A stretch of DNA of 50,423 nt from Acidovorax sp. CF316 (GTDB lineage Bacteria; Pseudomonadota; Gammaproteobacteria; Burkholderiales; Burkholderiaceae_C): positions 1 to 50,423 of the forward strand of contig NZ_AKJX01000116.1 in NCBI RefSeq assembly GCF_000276605.1, in the 5' to 3' direction. Shown here one piece after another: positions 41,554 through 49,848 of the stretch; within the stretch, counting starts at the first letter, position 1; each line of letters opens with the position of its first letter. Below the pieces are notes generated by a model. That model saw nothing but the letters and a program-made list of their open reading frames with translations. It was not told the DNA's origin and made no database searches. The position numbers and the translations under genes were made by a program.

Positions 41554-42474
41554 ATGCCCGCGCCGCCCCGACCGAACGCCCATGCCCGCCTGTACGGCAT
41601 GCAGGAGCGCGCCGAGCACTTGGACTTCGACATCCGCTTCCAGGGCGCGCGCGACGTGCTCAGCCGTCCGCACCGGCACGAGTATTTCCAGATCCAGGTG
41701 AGCCTGGAAGGCGGCGACCGGCAGGTGGTGGGCACGGCCACCAGGACCTTCGGCACGGGCACGCTGAGCTTCGTGCTGCCCTACCGCATGCACGTGGTGC
41801 CGCACCCCGTGGGCGCGCGCTATGCCATCATCAACTTCGACCAGCGCTTTCTCTGGCCCGAGCTCGACGTGCCCGCGCTCGACCTGGAGGACGTGGGCAT
41901 GGCCCAGCACCCGGAGCTGGCGCCCTTCCTGTTCCAGGAGCAGCTGGACTTCGTGTTCGGCCCCGAGGACTTCGCGCAGATCCGCCGGTGGCTTGATGCC
42001 CTGGTGGCGCACAACCAGCCGCGCACCTTGGGCTCGGCGGCCAGCATCCGCGGCACCCTGCTGCAGCTGCTGGGCCTGGCCTGCACGCGCTTTGCCGCCG
42101 ACCTGCACGCCCAGGCCGCGCGCCACCACCGGCAGGGTGGCGTGCACCACGATGCGCTGCAGCGCGCGCTGCGCCACCTGCGTGAGCATTCGCACGAGGA
42201 CCTTTCGCTCACCGACACGGCCACGGCCGTGGCGCTGTCGCCCAATTACCTCGCGCACCTGCTCAAGAAACAGACTGGGCGCACCTTCACCGAGCTGCTC
42301 ACCGAGCGGCGCCTGGAGCATGCGCGCGAGCTGTTGGCCGGCTCCGACACGCTGATCCGCGAGATCGCGCACCAGAGCGGCTTCCATGACGAGGCCTACT
42401 TCAGCCGCCGCTTCCGGCAGGACGTGGGCTTGACCCCGCGCCAGTTCCGCCAGCAGGCCCGCAGCCGGGGGTGA
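41554..42474 (+). CDS. AraC-family regulator
   Basis: This 306-residue regulator has an N-terminal cupin-like sensing domain (R-P-H-R-H-E-Y-F-Q-I-Q-V near residue 36) and a C-terminal double helix-turn-helix. The latter includes L-S-L-T-D-T-A-T-A-V-A-L-S-P-N-Y-L-A-H-L-L-K-K and the AraC signature I-R-E-I-A-H-Q-S-G-F-H-D-E-A-Y-F-S-R-R-F-R. It is divergent from the exported FAH-family gene across 131 bases and probably regulates it. Its inducer is unknown. The stop lies three bases before the end of the convergent dehydrogenase gene. Confidence 0.9.
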   Translation: MPAPPRPNAHARLYGMQERAEHLDFDIRFQGARDVLSRPHRHEYFQIQVSLEGGDRQVVGTATRTFGTGTLSFVLPYRMHVVPHPVGARYAIINFDQRFLWPELDVPALDLEDVGMAQHPELAPFLFQEQLDFVFGPEDFAQIRRWLDALVAHNQPRTLGSAASIRGTLLQLLGLACTRFAADLHAQAARHHRQGGVHHDALQRALRHLREHSHEDLSLTDTATAVALSPNYLAHLLKKQTGRTFTELLTERRLEHARELLAGSDTLIREIAHQSGFHDEAYFSRRFRQDVGLTPRQFRQQARSRG

Positions 42475-42477
42475 GCC

Positions 42478-43506
42478 TCAGGCGGGCAGGGTGTGGCCCG
42501 TGCGTTCGCCCAGGGTCTGAAGCTCGGCGCGCAAACCCGCAGGCAGTGGAATGCCATCACGGCTGCGCTGCTGCTCGCACATGGCCTGGCGCTGGCCCGG
42601 GTAGCGCACGCCCGGGCCGCCGGCCGACAGGTAGGTCTGCAGCCAGGCGGACACGCTGGCATCGAAGGTCTCGCGCCCGGTGGTCAGCGCCGGGTTGACC
42701 ACCAGGGCGAAGGCGCTGGCATTCGCCGCGGACCCTGCCGTGCCGGTGACCGCATCCGGCGCCGACGCAATACCGCCCATGCTCGCTGCCAGGCACTCCA
42801 CCAGCATGGCCAGGCCCAGGCCCTTGTGGCCGGCAATCGGCTGCATGGCGCCTTGCAGCGCCCGCACCGGGTCGGTGGTGGGCTGGCCGTCGGGCCCCAG
42901 GGCCCATTCGGAAGGGATGGCCGCCTGGCCCTCGCGCACGGCCTGGGCCGCATGGCCGCGCGCCACCACGCTGTTGGCCATGTCGAACACCAGGGGCGCT
43001 CGGCCCGCAACCGGCAGGGCAAACGCCAGGGGGTTGTTGCCGATCACCGGGCCGCTGGCGCCTGGCAGGGCCATCACCGGTGGCGTGCGCTGGCACAGGA
43101 AGGCGAAGAAGCCTTGCTCTGCCGCGGCCGCCACGTACGCGGACAGCGCGCCCAGGTGCCCCGTGGCGCGCACATGGCAGGCCACCAGCGGCTGCTGGCG
43201 CGCCCGCGCCATGGCTTGCTCGAAGGCATGGTGGGCCACCACCTGGCCCAGGCCGCCCTGGCCATCGCAGCGCAGCCAGCCAGGGCCTGCCTCTTCGGTG
43301 CGGGGGGTGGCGTGTGCGTTCACCTCGCCGCTGGCCAGCCGGTCCACATAGCCGGGCAGGCGCGCGATGCCATGGGTGTCGATGCCGCGCAGGCTGGTGC
43401 GCACCAGCAGCCGCGCGGTGAGCGCAGCGTCGGCGCTGTCCACGCCCTGGGTGGCCAGCACTGCGCTGGCCCAGTCCTGCAAGGCAGTTGCATCCGCCGC
43501 ACTCAT
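42478..43506 (-). CDS. Malate/lactate/ureidoglycolate-type dehydrogenase (Ldh2 family)
   Basis: This 342-residue NAD(P)-dependent dehydrogenase of the Ldh2/MDH2 fold is unrelated to classical Rossmann malate dehydrogenases. Family marks are R-G-I-D-T-H-G-I-A-R-L-P-G-Y (catalytic His region), A-T-G-H-L-G-A-L-S-A-Y and I-G-N-N-P-L-A-F-A-L-P. A G-H-K-G-L-G-L-A-M-L-V-E segment binds the cofactor. It oxidises 2-hydroxyacids such as malate, sulfolactate or ureidoglycolate. The start overlaps the stop of the Bug receptor gene by four bases, so it is the last gene of a four-gene operon with an HMG-CoA-lyase-like enzyme and a CoA-transferase. The substrate probably resembles the ligand of that receptor. 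Confidence 0.88.
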   Translation of the reverse strand: MSAADATALQDWASAVLATQGVDSADAALTARLLVRTSLRGIDTHGIARLPGYVDRLASGEVNAHATPRTEEAGPGWLRCDGQGGLGQVVAHHAFEQAMARARQQPLVACHVRATGHLGALSAYVAAAAEQGFFAFLCQRTPPVMALPGASGPVIGNNPLAFALPVAGRAPLVFDMANSVVARGHAAQAVREGQAAIPSEWALGPDGQPTTDPVRALQGAMQPIAGHKGLGLAMLVECLAASMGGIASAPDAVTGTAGSAANASAFALVVNPALTTGRETFDASVSAWLQTYLSAGGPGVRYPGQRQAMCEQQRSRDGIPLPAGLRAELQTLGERTGHTLPA

Positions 43507-44498
43507 TCCACGGTCACACCGGCTTTCTTCACCAGCCGCGCATAGCGATCCTGCTCGGTCTTGAAGAACTGCAGCGAGGCTTCGGGCGACATGGGGTTGA
43601 TGATGTTCTCCTGCTTGGCCATGGCATCCCGGGTCTCGGGCATGGCGAAGGCTGCCACCACGGCGGCATGCAGGCGCTTGACCTCGGCGGGCGGCAGCTT
43701 GGCCGGGCCGACCACGGCGAACCAGCCGGCCACGTCCACGTCGGGGAAACCCTGCTCGGCAATGGTCGGCAGGTCGGGCAGCGAGGCCACGCGCTGCTTG
43801 CCCATGATGCCGATGGCGCGCAGCGCGCCGCTCTTGAGCTGGCCCTGCACGGCGGGCAGCGCCACCGCGCCGATCTCGACCTGGCCGCTCATCAAATCCG
43901 TGACCATGGGGCCCACACCCTTGTAGGGGATGTGGCGCACCTCCACGCCCGCGGCCTCCATGAACATGGCGCCCGCCAGGTGGATGATGGTGCCGTTGCC
44001 CGAAGAGGCGTAGTTGTAGCCATCGGGCTTGGCCTTGAGCAGGGCCTGCAGCTCCTTGGCGTTCTTCGCCGGGATCTTGGGGTTGACCACCAGCACGAAG
44101 GGCGTGGCACCGACCACCGAGATCGGCGTGATGTCGCCCACGGCATCGAACGGCATCTTCTTGAACACGCTGGGGTTGACCACGTGGTTGTTGGACACCA
44201 CGCCCAGCGTGAGCCCGTCGGCTGGCGCGCGCACGATCACCGAGGCGCCGGTGATGCCGCCGGCGCCGGGCAGGTTCTCGATGGCCACAGGCTGGCCGTT
44301 CAGCGCCTTGATCAGCTGCGGCGCGGCCGCGCGCATGATGGTGTCCACCCCCGAGCCGGCGCCCACGGGCAGCACCATGCGGATGGGCTTGTCATTGGCG
44401 CGCACCGATACGGCAGCGCCGCACAGGGCCAGGCCGGCCAGCCAGAGGGCGGCGCGGCGGTGCGGTTGGAAGGACGGGGTAGAGGTCGTGGCTTTCAT
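43503..44498 (-). CDS. Bug-type (TctC) receptor of the CoA-transferase/lyase operon
   Basis: This 331-residue periplasmic receptor has a signal peptide P-H-R-R-A-A-L-W-L-A-G-L-A-L-C-G-A-A, with cleavage near V-R-A (residue 34). Bug marks are K-P-I-R-M-V-L-P-V-G-A-G-S-G-V-D, L-P-G-A-G-G-I-T-G, H-I-P-Y-K-G-V-G-P-M and D-L-P-T-I-A-E-Q-G-F. The ATG at 44498 is far inside a much longer open frame on this strand that is only a shadow of neighbouring genes. It presumably binds the acid degraded by the flanking enzymes; no membrane components are present. Confidence 0.9.
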   Translation of the reverse strand: MKATTSTPSFQPHRRAALWLAGLALCGAAVSVRANDKPIRMVLPVGAGSGVDTIMRAAAPQLIKALNGQPVAIENLPGAGGITGASVIVRAPADGLTLGVVSNNHVVNPSVFKKMPFDAVGDITPISVVGATPFVLVVNPKIPAKNAKELQALLKAKPDGYNYASSGNGTIIHLAGAMFMEAAGVEVRHIPYKGVGPMVTDLMSGQVEIGAVALPAVQGQLKSGALRAIGIMGKQRVASLPDLPTIAEQGFPDVDVAGWFAVVGPAKLPPAEVKRLHAAVVAAFAMPETRDAMAKQENIINPMSPEASLQFFKTEQDRYARLVKKAGVTVE

Positions 44499-44539
44499 GG
44501 TGCTTGTCTCCTGTGGTTCTTGTCGATTGCGAAAAGGGG

Positions 44540-45697
44540 TCAGGCCGGAACCCGGCTGGGCAGGCCGGCGAGGATTTCTTCGGTGTGCTCGCCCACCCGC
44601 GGCAGCGGGCGGCGCACGCCGGGGCGGCGCCCGTCCATGCGCAGGGGCAGCAGCACCACGTCGGTGGTGCCGCCGTCCTCGGTCTGCATGGGTACCAGGC
44701 CGCCGCTGGCCTTGAGGTGCGGGTCGTCCATCAGCTGGTCCGGGCGCACGATGGGCGCGTAGGGAATGCCGGCGGCTTCCAGCCGGGGGGCCAGGTCCTG
44801 CACGCGGTGGTGCTGCAGGATGGCGCCGAGCTTTTGCAGCAGGGCCGGGCGCACGCCCACGCGCAGGGTGTTGGTGGCCAGGGCCGGGTCGGCTGCGAGC
44901 TCGGGCGCCTCGATCACGCGGCACAGCGTGAGGAACTGCTTGTCGCTGACCGCGCCGATGAACAGTTGCTCGCCGTCGGCCAGCGTGAACACGTCGTACA
45001 CGCTCCAGGCCGACACGCGCGAGGGCATGGGCGGTGGCGCCTCGCCCGTCATGGCGAACTGCTGCATGTGCTGGGACGACAGGAACACGCAGTTCTCGAA
45101 CAGCGCGCTCTGGATCTCCTGGCCGCGGCCGGTGAACTCGCGCTCGCGCAGCGCGGCCAGCACGCCGATGGCGCCGAACATGCCGCCCATGATGTCGTTG
45201 ACCGAGGTGCCCGCGCGCAGCGGCCGGCCCACGGGCCCCGTCATGTACGACAGGCCGCCCATCATCTGCACCACCTCGTCCAGCGCCAGCCGGTTCTCGT
45301 AGGGGCCGGGCATGAAGCCCTTGTGCGTCACGTAGATCAGGCGCGGAAAGCGCTGCGACAGCGTCTCGTAGTCGAGCCCGAAGCCGGCCATCAGCCCGGG
45401 GCGGAAGTTCTCCAGCACCACGTCGCACTCTCCGGCCAGTTCGGCCGCGGTGGCGCGGCCGTCCTCGGTGGCGATGTCGATCACCACGCTCTTCTTGTTG
45501 CGGTTGAAGGAGCGGAAGAATCCGATCCCCAGGCCCGGCAGCTCGCGCGTCTTGTCGCCGCCGGGCGGCTCGACCTTGATGACCTCGGCCCCCAGGTCGG
45601 CCAGCACCATGCCGCAGGTGGGGCCCATGACCATGTGGGTGAATTCGAGGACGCGGACGCCCGTGAGGGGCAGGCGAGGTTCGGGGGTGGGGCTCAT
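44540..45697 (-). CDS. CaiB/BaiF family III CoA-transferase
   Basis: This 385-residue enzyme moves CoA between carboxylic acids. It has the family opening L-P-L-T-G-V-R-V-L-E-F-T-H-M-V-M-G-P, K-V-E-P-P-G-G-D for CoA binding and N-R-N-K-K-S-V-V-I-D-I. A catalytic aspartate is expected in S-V-N-D-I-M-G-G near residue 170. It lies 25 bases downstream of an HMG-CoA-lyase-like gene and would supply its CoA thioester substrate. Carnitine, formate/oxalate or citramalate/itaconate-type acids are precedents; the actual acid is not known. Confidence 0.9.
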   Translation of the reverse strand: MSPTPEPRLPLTGVRVLEFTHMVMGPTCGMVLADLGAEVIKVEPPGGDKTRELPGLGIGFFRSFNRNKKSVVIDIATEDGRATAAELAGECDVVLENFRPGLMAGFGLDYETLSQRFPRLIYVTHKGFMPGPYENRLALDEVVQMMGGLSYMTGPVGRPLRAGTSVNDIMGGMFGAIGVLAALREREFTGRGQEIQSALFENCVFLSSQHMQQFAMTGEAPPPMPSRVSAWSVYDVFTLADGEQLFIGAVSDKQFLTLCRVIEAPELAADPALATNTLRVGVRPALLQKLGAILQHHRVQDLAPRLEAAGIPYAPIVRPDQLMDDPHLKASGGLVPMQTEDGGTTDVVLLPLRMDGRRPGVRRPLPRVGEHTEEILAGLPSRVPA

Positions 45698-45721
45698 GGC
45701 AGGTTCCTTGGGCTGTGCAAT

Positions 45722-46672
45722 TCAGGCAGCAATCGCTGCCTGGGGAAAGGTCTTGGGCAGGCCCGCGCGCCACAGGGTGCCGTGCAGCGTCTCGCCGGCC
45801 AGCCACCCGGCCACCTGGCTGCGCAGGTCCAGCAACCGGGCGATGTCGATGCCGGTGGCAACGCCCATGCTGCCGAGCAGGTAGGCCAGGTCCTCGGTCG
45901 CCACATTGCCGCTGGCGCCGGGCGCATGCGGGCAGCCGCCGATGCCGGCCAGGCAGGCATCGAAGCGGGCCACGCCCACGTCCAGCGCCGCGGCCACATT
46001 GGCCAGGCCGAGGCCGCGCGTGTCGTGGAAGTGCCCGCACCAGAAGCGCTCGCCCGCGATGCGCACGGCGTCCTCGAACAGGTCGCGCACCATGGCCGGG
46101 TCGGCGTAGCCCACGGTGTCGGCCAGGCTCACACGGTCGGCACCGGCGTCGAGCAGGGCCTGCATCAGGCGCAGCACCTCGGCCTTGTCCACCGTGCCCT
46201 GCAGCGTGCAGCCAAAGGCCGTGCCCACGCCGCCTTCGATCAGCGTGCGCGAGCCCGCGGCATCGCGCGCGGCGCGGATGCGCGCCACCTCGGCCACCAC
46301 CTCGTCGGGCGTCTTGTGCAGGTTGGCCAGGCTGTGCGCGTGGCTGGCCGACAGGGGCACGATCATCAGGTCGGCACCGCCTGCAATCGCACCCTCGGCG
46401 CCGCGCAGGTTGGGCACCAGCACCGAGGCGAACAGCCCCGGCAAGGTCTTGGCGTAAGCCAGCAGCTCGGCCGTGTCGGCCAGCTGCGGCAGCAGGCGCG
46501 CGGGCACGAAGGACCCCACCTCGATCTCGCGCTGGCCGGCTGCGTGGGCAGCGCGTATCCATGCGCGCTTGTGCTCGGTGGGCAGGATGGTGGCAATGCT
46601 CTGCAGGCCGTCGCGCAGGCCGACTTCGCGGATGACGGCAGTGCGCGGCAGGCGCTCGCTCGTGGGGGGCAT
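45722..46672 (-). CDS. Hydroxymethylglutaryl-CoA lyase-like enzyme
   Basis: This 316-residue TIM-barrel lyase has the catalytic start R-E-V-G-L-R-D-G-L-Q, the metal histidines in G-H-F-H-D-T-R-G-L-G-L-A-N, and the C-terminal cysteine loop G-I-G-G-C-P-H-A-P-G-A-S-G-N-V-A-T-E-D of HMG-CoA lyases. Such enzymes split HMG-CoA to acetyl-CoA and acetoacetate, and relatives cleave citramalyl-CoA. No leucine degradation genes (acyl-CoA dehydrogenase, biotin carboxylase) are nearby, so it probably serves a dedicated acid pathway with the adjacent CoA-transferase. It heads the operon and is divergent from a LysR gene across 132 bases. Confidence 0.87.
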   Translation of the reverse strand: MPPTSERLPRTAVIREVGLRDGLQSIATILPTEHKRAWIRAAHAAGQREIEVGSFVPARLLPQLADTAELLAYAKTLPGLFASVLVPNLRGAEGAIAGGADLMIVPLSASHAHSLANLHKTPDEVVAEVARIRAARDAAGSRTLIEGGVGTAFGCTLQGTVDKAEVLRLMQALLDAGADRVSLADTVGYADPAMVRDLFEDAVRIAGERFWCGHFHDTRGLGLANVAAALDVGVARFDACLAGIGGCPHAPGASGNVATEDLAYLLGSMGVATGIDIARLLDLRSQVAGWLAGETLHGTLWRAGLPKTFPQAAIAA

Positions 46673-46766
46673 GGGGTGTCTCCAGGTCGGGCGCACTGCA
46701 ATGTGGGCCCTCGGATGGGACTGTAGGCATTCCCGATCCATCGATAAAGCGGTATTCTGGAAGCAA

Positions 46767-46785
46767 TAGCGTTCCCGTTGGGAAC
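46767..46785. promoter_or_regulatory. Perfect palindrome in the lyase/LysR divergent region
   Basis: GTTCCC GTT GGGAAC (46771-46785), preceded by TAGC, is a perfect 6-base dyad 19 bases before the LysR start and 98 bases before the lyase start. It resembles the element at 29731-29752 (TAGCGTT plus a TTCC/GGAA dyad), suggesting a site for the LysR regulator, probably for autoregulation. Confidence 0.45.
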
Positions 46786-46804
46786 GGCAGGAGCACCCCT
46801 CCCC

Positions 46805-47725
46805 ATGCGCGACCTGGACCTGACCACCCTGCGGCTGTTCGTCGCCGTCTGCGAGGCGCGCAACATCGCCCGCGCCGCGCAGCAGCACCACATCGTGCCC
46901 TCGGCCATCAGCAAGCGCCTGGCGTTGCTGGAGCAGACCGTGGGCAACACCCTGATCGAGCGGCGCCGACGCGGCGTGGTGCCCACGGGGGCCGGCGAGA
47001 TCCTGCTGGAGCATGCCCGGGCCATGCTGGCAGCGGCCGACCGCGTGGGGCGCGACATGGCGGCCTATGGCAATGGCATCACGGGCCAGGTGCGCATACT
47101 GGCCTCGGTGTCGTCGATCGCGGAGTTCCTGCCCGACGACATCGCCGCCTTCCTGCAGGTGCCCGCGCACCGCGACATCCGCATCGACATCGAGGAGGCG
47201 GTCAGTAGCGAGCTGGTGCGCAGCCTGCGCGAGGGCGTGGTGCCCGTGGGGGTGTGCTGGGATGCGGCCGACCTGGCCGGGCTGCAGACGCGCAGCTACC
47301 GGCGCGACCACCTGGCCATCGTCACCCCGCTGTCGCACCCGCTGGCCCGGCGCCGGCGCTGCGCGTTCGAGGACACGCTGGGCTTCGACCAGGTGGGCCT
47401 GCCGGCATCGACGGCCGTGCACACCATGCTGGCGCGGGCCGCGGCCATCATCGGGCGGCCCATCAACTACCGGGCGGTGGTCAGCACCTTCGATGCCTCG
47501 ATGCGCTGCGTGCGCGCCGGCCTGGGCATCGCCGTGGTGCCGCGCGAGGTGGCCGAACCGGTGGCCGCCAGCCTGGGCATCCGCGTGCTGCCGCTCACGG
47601 ACGACTGGGCCCAGCGGCGCTTCGCCATCTGCTTCAACGATGAAAAGCGGCTCTCACCGGCCGCGCGCATGCTGGTGGAGCACCTGCACCAGGTGGCCCT
47701 GGACGAGGCTCAGGCCGCGGGATAA
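46805..47725 (+). CDS. LysR-family regulator, divergent from the lyase operon
   Basis: This 306-residue LysR protein begins M-R-D-L-D-L-T-T-L-R-L-F-V-A-V-C-E. Its helix-turn-helix is at about residues 19-42 (N-I-A-R-A-A-Q-Q-H-H-I-V-P-S-A-I-S-K-R-L). The effector domain is the short-chain-acid type with L-A-S-V-S-S-I-A-E-F-L-P. AGGAG lies upstream of the ATG at 46805; a TTG at 46778 in the same frame would place the start inside the operator. It probably activates the divergent lyase-transferase-receptor-dehydrogenase operon. Its 3' end overlaps the convergent reductase gene by 16 bases. Confidence 0.9.
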   Translation: MRDLDLTTLRLFVAVCEARNIARAAQQHHIVPSAISKRLALLEQTVGNTLIERRRRGVVPTGAGEILLEHARAMLAAADRVGRDMAAYGNGITGQVRILASVSSIAEFLPDDIAAFLQVPAHRDIRIDIEEAVSSELVRSLREGVVPVGVCWDAADLAGLQTRSYRRDHLAIVTPLSHPLARRRRCAFEDTLGFDQVGLPASTAVHTMLARAAAIIGRPINYRAVVSTFDASMRCVRAGLGIAVVPREVAEPVAASLGIRVLPLTDDWAQRRFAICFNDEKRLSPAARMLVEHLHQVALDEAQAAG

Positions 47726-48693
47726 ATGCTGCGCACCCGGCCGAAGAGGCGCACCAGGCCCAGCAGGGCATCGATGTTCGGCGAAGGCTCGCCCACGCGG
47801 CGGCCGATCTCCTGCACCGCCGCCACGATGGCGTCGATCTCCAGCGCGCGGCCGGCCTCCGCGTCCTGCAGCATCGAGGTCTTGAACGCGCCGAGCTTGC
47901 GCGTCACGGCGTGGCGCTCCTCGGGGCTCTGTGCGATCGGGCAGCCGATGTGTGCGCCGATGCGCCCGGCCTCCTGCATGGCGGCGGTGCAGAAGCCGCG
48001 CACCAGCTCGTCGTCGAGCAGGCGGTCCACGGTGGCCCCGGTGATGGCCGAGACCGGGTTCATGGTCATGTTGCCCCACAGCTTGTACCAGATGTCGTAG
48101 CGCACATCGGCCGAGTGCGTGGCCTCGAAGCCGGCGTGGTTCAGCAGGTCCGCCAGGCGCTGCACGCGCTCCCTGCGGCCGCCACCGGGCTCGCCGATGA
48201 CCAGGCCCCGGCCCATGCGGTGCTGCACCAGCCCGGGCTCGGGCGTGGAGGTGGCGGCATGCACGACGCAGCCCACCACGTGGTGCAGAGGGATGGCGCT
48301 GGCGATGCGCCCGCCCGGGTCCACGCTGGCCAGCGGCTCGCCGCCCCAGCCCGGCAGGCCCTGGCAGAACCACCAGGGAACGCCGTTCATGGCGGGCAGC
48401 ACCAGCGTCTCGGGCCCCAGCAGCGGGGCGATGCCCTGCGCCACGCCCGCCAGTGCCGGGCCCTTGACGGCGATGACCACCAGGTCCTGCACGCCCAGGT
48501 CCGCCGGCCGGTCCGTGGCGTGCGCTGGCGCCTGCACCAGCCCGTCCGCGGTCTGCAGGCGCCAGCCGTGGTGGTTGAGCGCGGCCAGCGTGGCGCCGCG
48601 CGCCACGGCACTCACCTGGGCACCGCCGGCCGCCGCCAGCCTGGTGCCGATGAATCCGCCGATGGCGCCCGCGCCGATGATGCAGACCTTCAT
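47710..48693 (-). CDS. 2-dehydropantoate 2-reductase family protein (ApbA/PanE-like)
   Basis: This 327-residue NADPH-dependent reductase starts M-K-V-C-I-I-G-A-G-A-I-G-G-F-I-G-T-R-L, a Rossmann motif at the very N terminus. It carries A-V-K-G-P-A-L for NADPH and the catalytic-lysine segment Y-K-L-W-G-N-M-T-M-N-P-V-S-A-I-T-G. This is the ketopantoate reductase family; many paralogues beside catabolic genes reduce other 2-keto acids, so a pantothenate role is not certain. The ATG at 48693 is preferred over an upstream frame to 48750. Two palindromes lie upstream. Confidence 0.85.
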   Translation of the reverse strand: MKVCIIGAGAIGGFIGTRLAAAGGAQVSAVARGATLAALNHHGWRLQTADGLVQAPAHATDRPADLGVQDLVVIAVKGPALAGVAQGIAPLLGPETLVLPAMNGVPWWFCQGLPGWGGEPLASVDPGGRIASAIPLHHVVGCVVHAATSTPEPGLVQHRMGRGLVIGEPGGGRRERVQRLADLLNHAGFEATHSADVRYDIWYKLWGNMTMNPVSAITGATVDRLLDDELVRGFCTAAMQEAGRIGAHIGCPIAQSPEERHAVTRKLGAFKTSMLQDAEAGRALEIDAIVAAVQEIGRRVGEPSPNIDALLGLVRLFGRVRSIYPAA

Positions 48694-48740
48694 GGATGTT
48701 GCCTCTGTAGTGGATGAGGCGCGCGAGTCTGCCCGGCTTT

Positions 48741-48778
48741 GTGGCGCCACACAATCAATCCTTTCTGATCGATTGATT
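48741..48778. promoter_or_regulatory. Two inverted repeats upstream of the PanE-like gene
   Basis: TGTGGCGCCACA (48740-48751) is a perfect 12-base palindrome. It is followed by AATCAAT (48753-48759) and ATTGATT (48772-48778), perfect arms 12 bases apart. They lie between argC's 3' end and the reductase start and are candidate operators for the reductase gene. Confidence 0.35.
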
Positions 48779-48797
48779 AGCGCAGCTCAACAGTGGC

Positions 48798-49739
48798 CTA
48801 CCCCTTGGCCATCTGCGCCAGCATCAGGTCCAGGTTCTGCACGGCCGCACCCGAGGCGCCCTTGCCCAGGTTGTCGAACACCGCGGCCAGCAGCATCTGG
48901 CCGTGCTGCTGGTTGGCGAACACGGACAGGCGCAGCTGGTTGCTGCCGTTCAGCGCCTCCGGGTCCAGGTGCTCGGTGGACTCGGCCTCGGCCAGCCCCG
49001 TCACCTCCACATGGCGCTGGCCTGCATAGTGCTGCGCCAGGGCCTGGTGGATCTTCTCGGCGCTGGTGCCTGCGGGCAGGCTGCGCAGTTGCAGGGGAAT
49101 GGTCAGCACGATGCCCTGGCGGAAGGCGCCATAGGCCGGCAGGAAGAAGGGGCGCGCCGACAGGCCGGCGTAGCGCTCGATCTCGGGCGTGTGCTTGTGC
49201 GCCAGGCGCAGGCCATAGACCTGGAAGGCGGGCGCCTTTGCTCCTGGGGCCTCGTGCTCCTGCACGCGGGCCCGCCCGCCGCCGGAATAGCCCGACACGG
49301 CATGGATCGCCAGGGGGTGGTCCGCGGGCACCAGGCCGGCCTGCACCAGCGGGCGCAGCAGCGCGATGGCGCCCGTGGGGTAACAGCCGGGGTTGGTCAC
49401 GCGCTTTGCACTGGCGATGCGCTCGGCCTGGCCGGCGTCCATCTCGGGAAAGCCGTAGACCCAGCCGGCATCGGTGCGGTGTGCCGAACTCGCGTCGATC
49501 ACGCGCACGGCTGGGTTGGTAACCGAGGCGGCAGCCTCGCGCGCCGGGCCGTCGGGCAGGCACAGCACGGCGATGTCGCTGGCGTTGATGGCCTCGGCGC
49601 GGCGCGCGGGGTCCTTGCGGTCCTGCTCGGGCAGGGTCAACAGGCGCAGGTCGGTGCGGCCGTGCAGGCGTTCGTGGATCTGCAGGCCGGTGGTGCCCTG
49701 GTCGCCATCGATGAAGACGAGGGGTGCGTTGCTGTTCAT
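48798..49739 (-). CDS. argC: N-acetyl-gamma-glutamyl-phosphate reductase, type 2
   Basis: This 313-residue cytoplasmic NADPH enzyme reduces N-acetylglutamyl phosphate to the semialdehyde in arginine synthesis. It begins with [13 protein letters not shown], the short type-2 form of the nucleotide loop. The catalytic cysteine is in [10 protein letters not shown] near residue 116, and the substrate region includes G-Y-S-G-G-G-R-A. The length is typical of type 2 (about 310 versus 335 for type 1). The ATG at 49739 is preferred; a longer frame to 50399 is a shadow of the divergent LysR gene. It is the only core biosynthetic gene in the window and stands alone. A type 1 argC elsewhere in the genome would be expected if this copy is accessory. 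Confidence 0.9.
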   Translation of the reverse strand: MNSNAPLVFIDGDQGTTGLQIHERLHGRTDLRLLTLPEQDRKDPARRAEAINASDIAVLCLPDGPAREAAASVTNPAVRVIDASSAHRTDAGWVYGFPEMDAGQAERIASAKRVTNPGCYPTGAIALLRPLVQAGLVPADHPLAIHAVSGYSGGGRARVQEHEAPGAKAPAFQVYGLRLAHKHTPEIERYAGLSARPFFLPAYGAFRQGIVLTIPLQLRSLPAGTSAEKIHQALAQHYAGQRHVEVTGLAEAESTEHLDPEALNGSNQLRLSVFANQQHGQMLLAAVFDNLGKGASGAAVQNLDLMLAQMAKG

Positions 49740-49848
49740 GCGGGATGCTCCTGGTGCGTGCCAAATGGGGGATGCGCAATCTTCAGGCGCTGCATAGAAT
49801 TTGAAAAGTTGAATTTCACAAACATATGGATCAGGATTTCTGAACGAC

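Noticed and set aside
43503..46796. A 1097-codon minus-strand frame
   Set aside because: Only the last 331 codons (a Bug receptor with its own signal peptide) are real. The rest overlaps the CoA-transferase and lyase genes in another frame.
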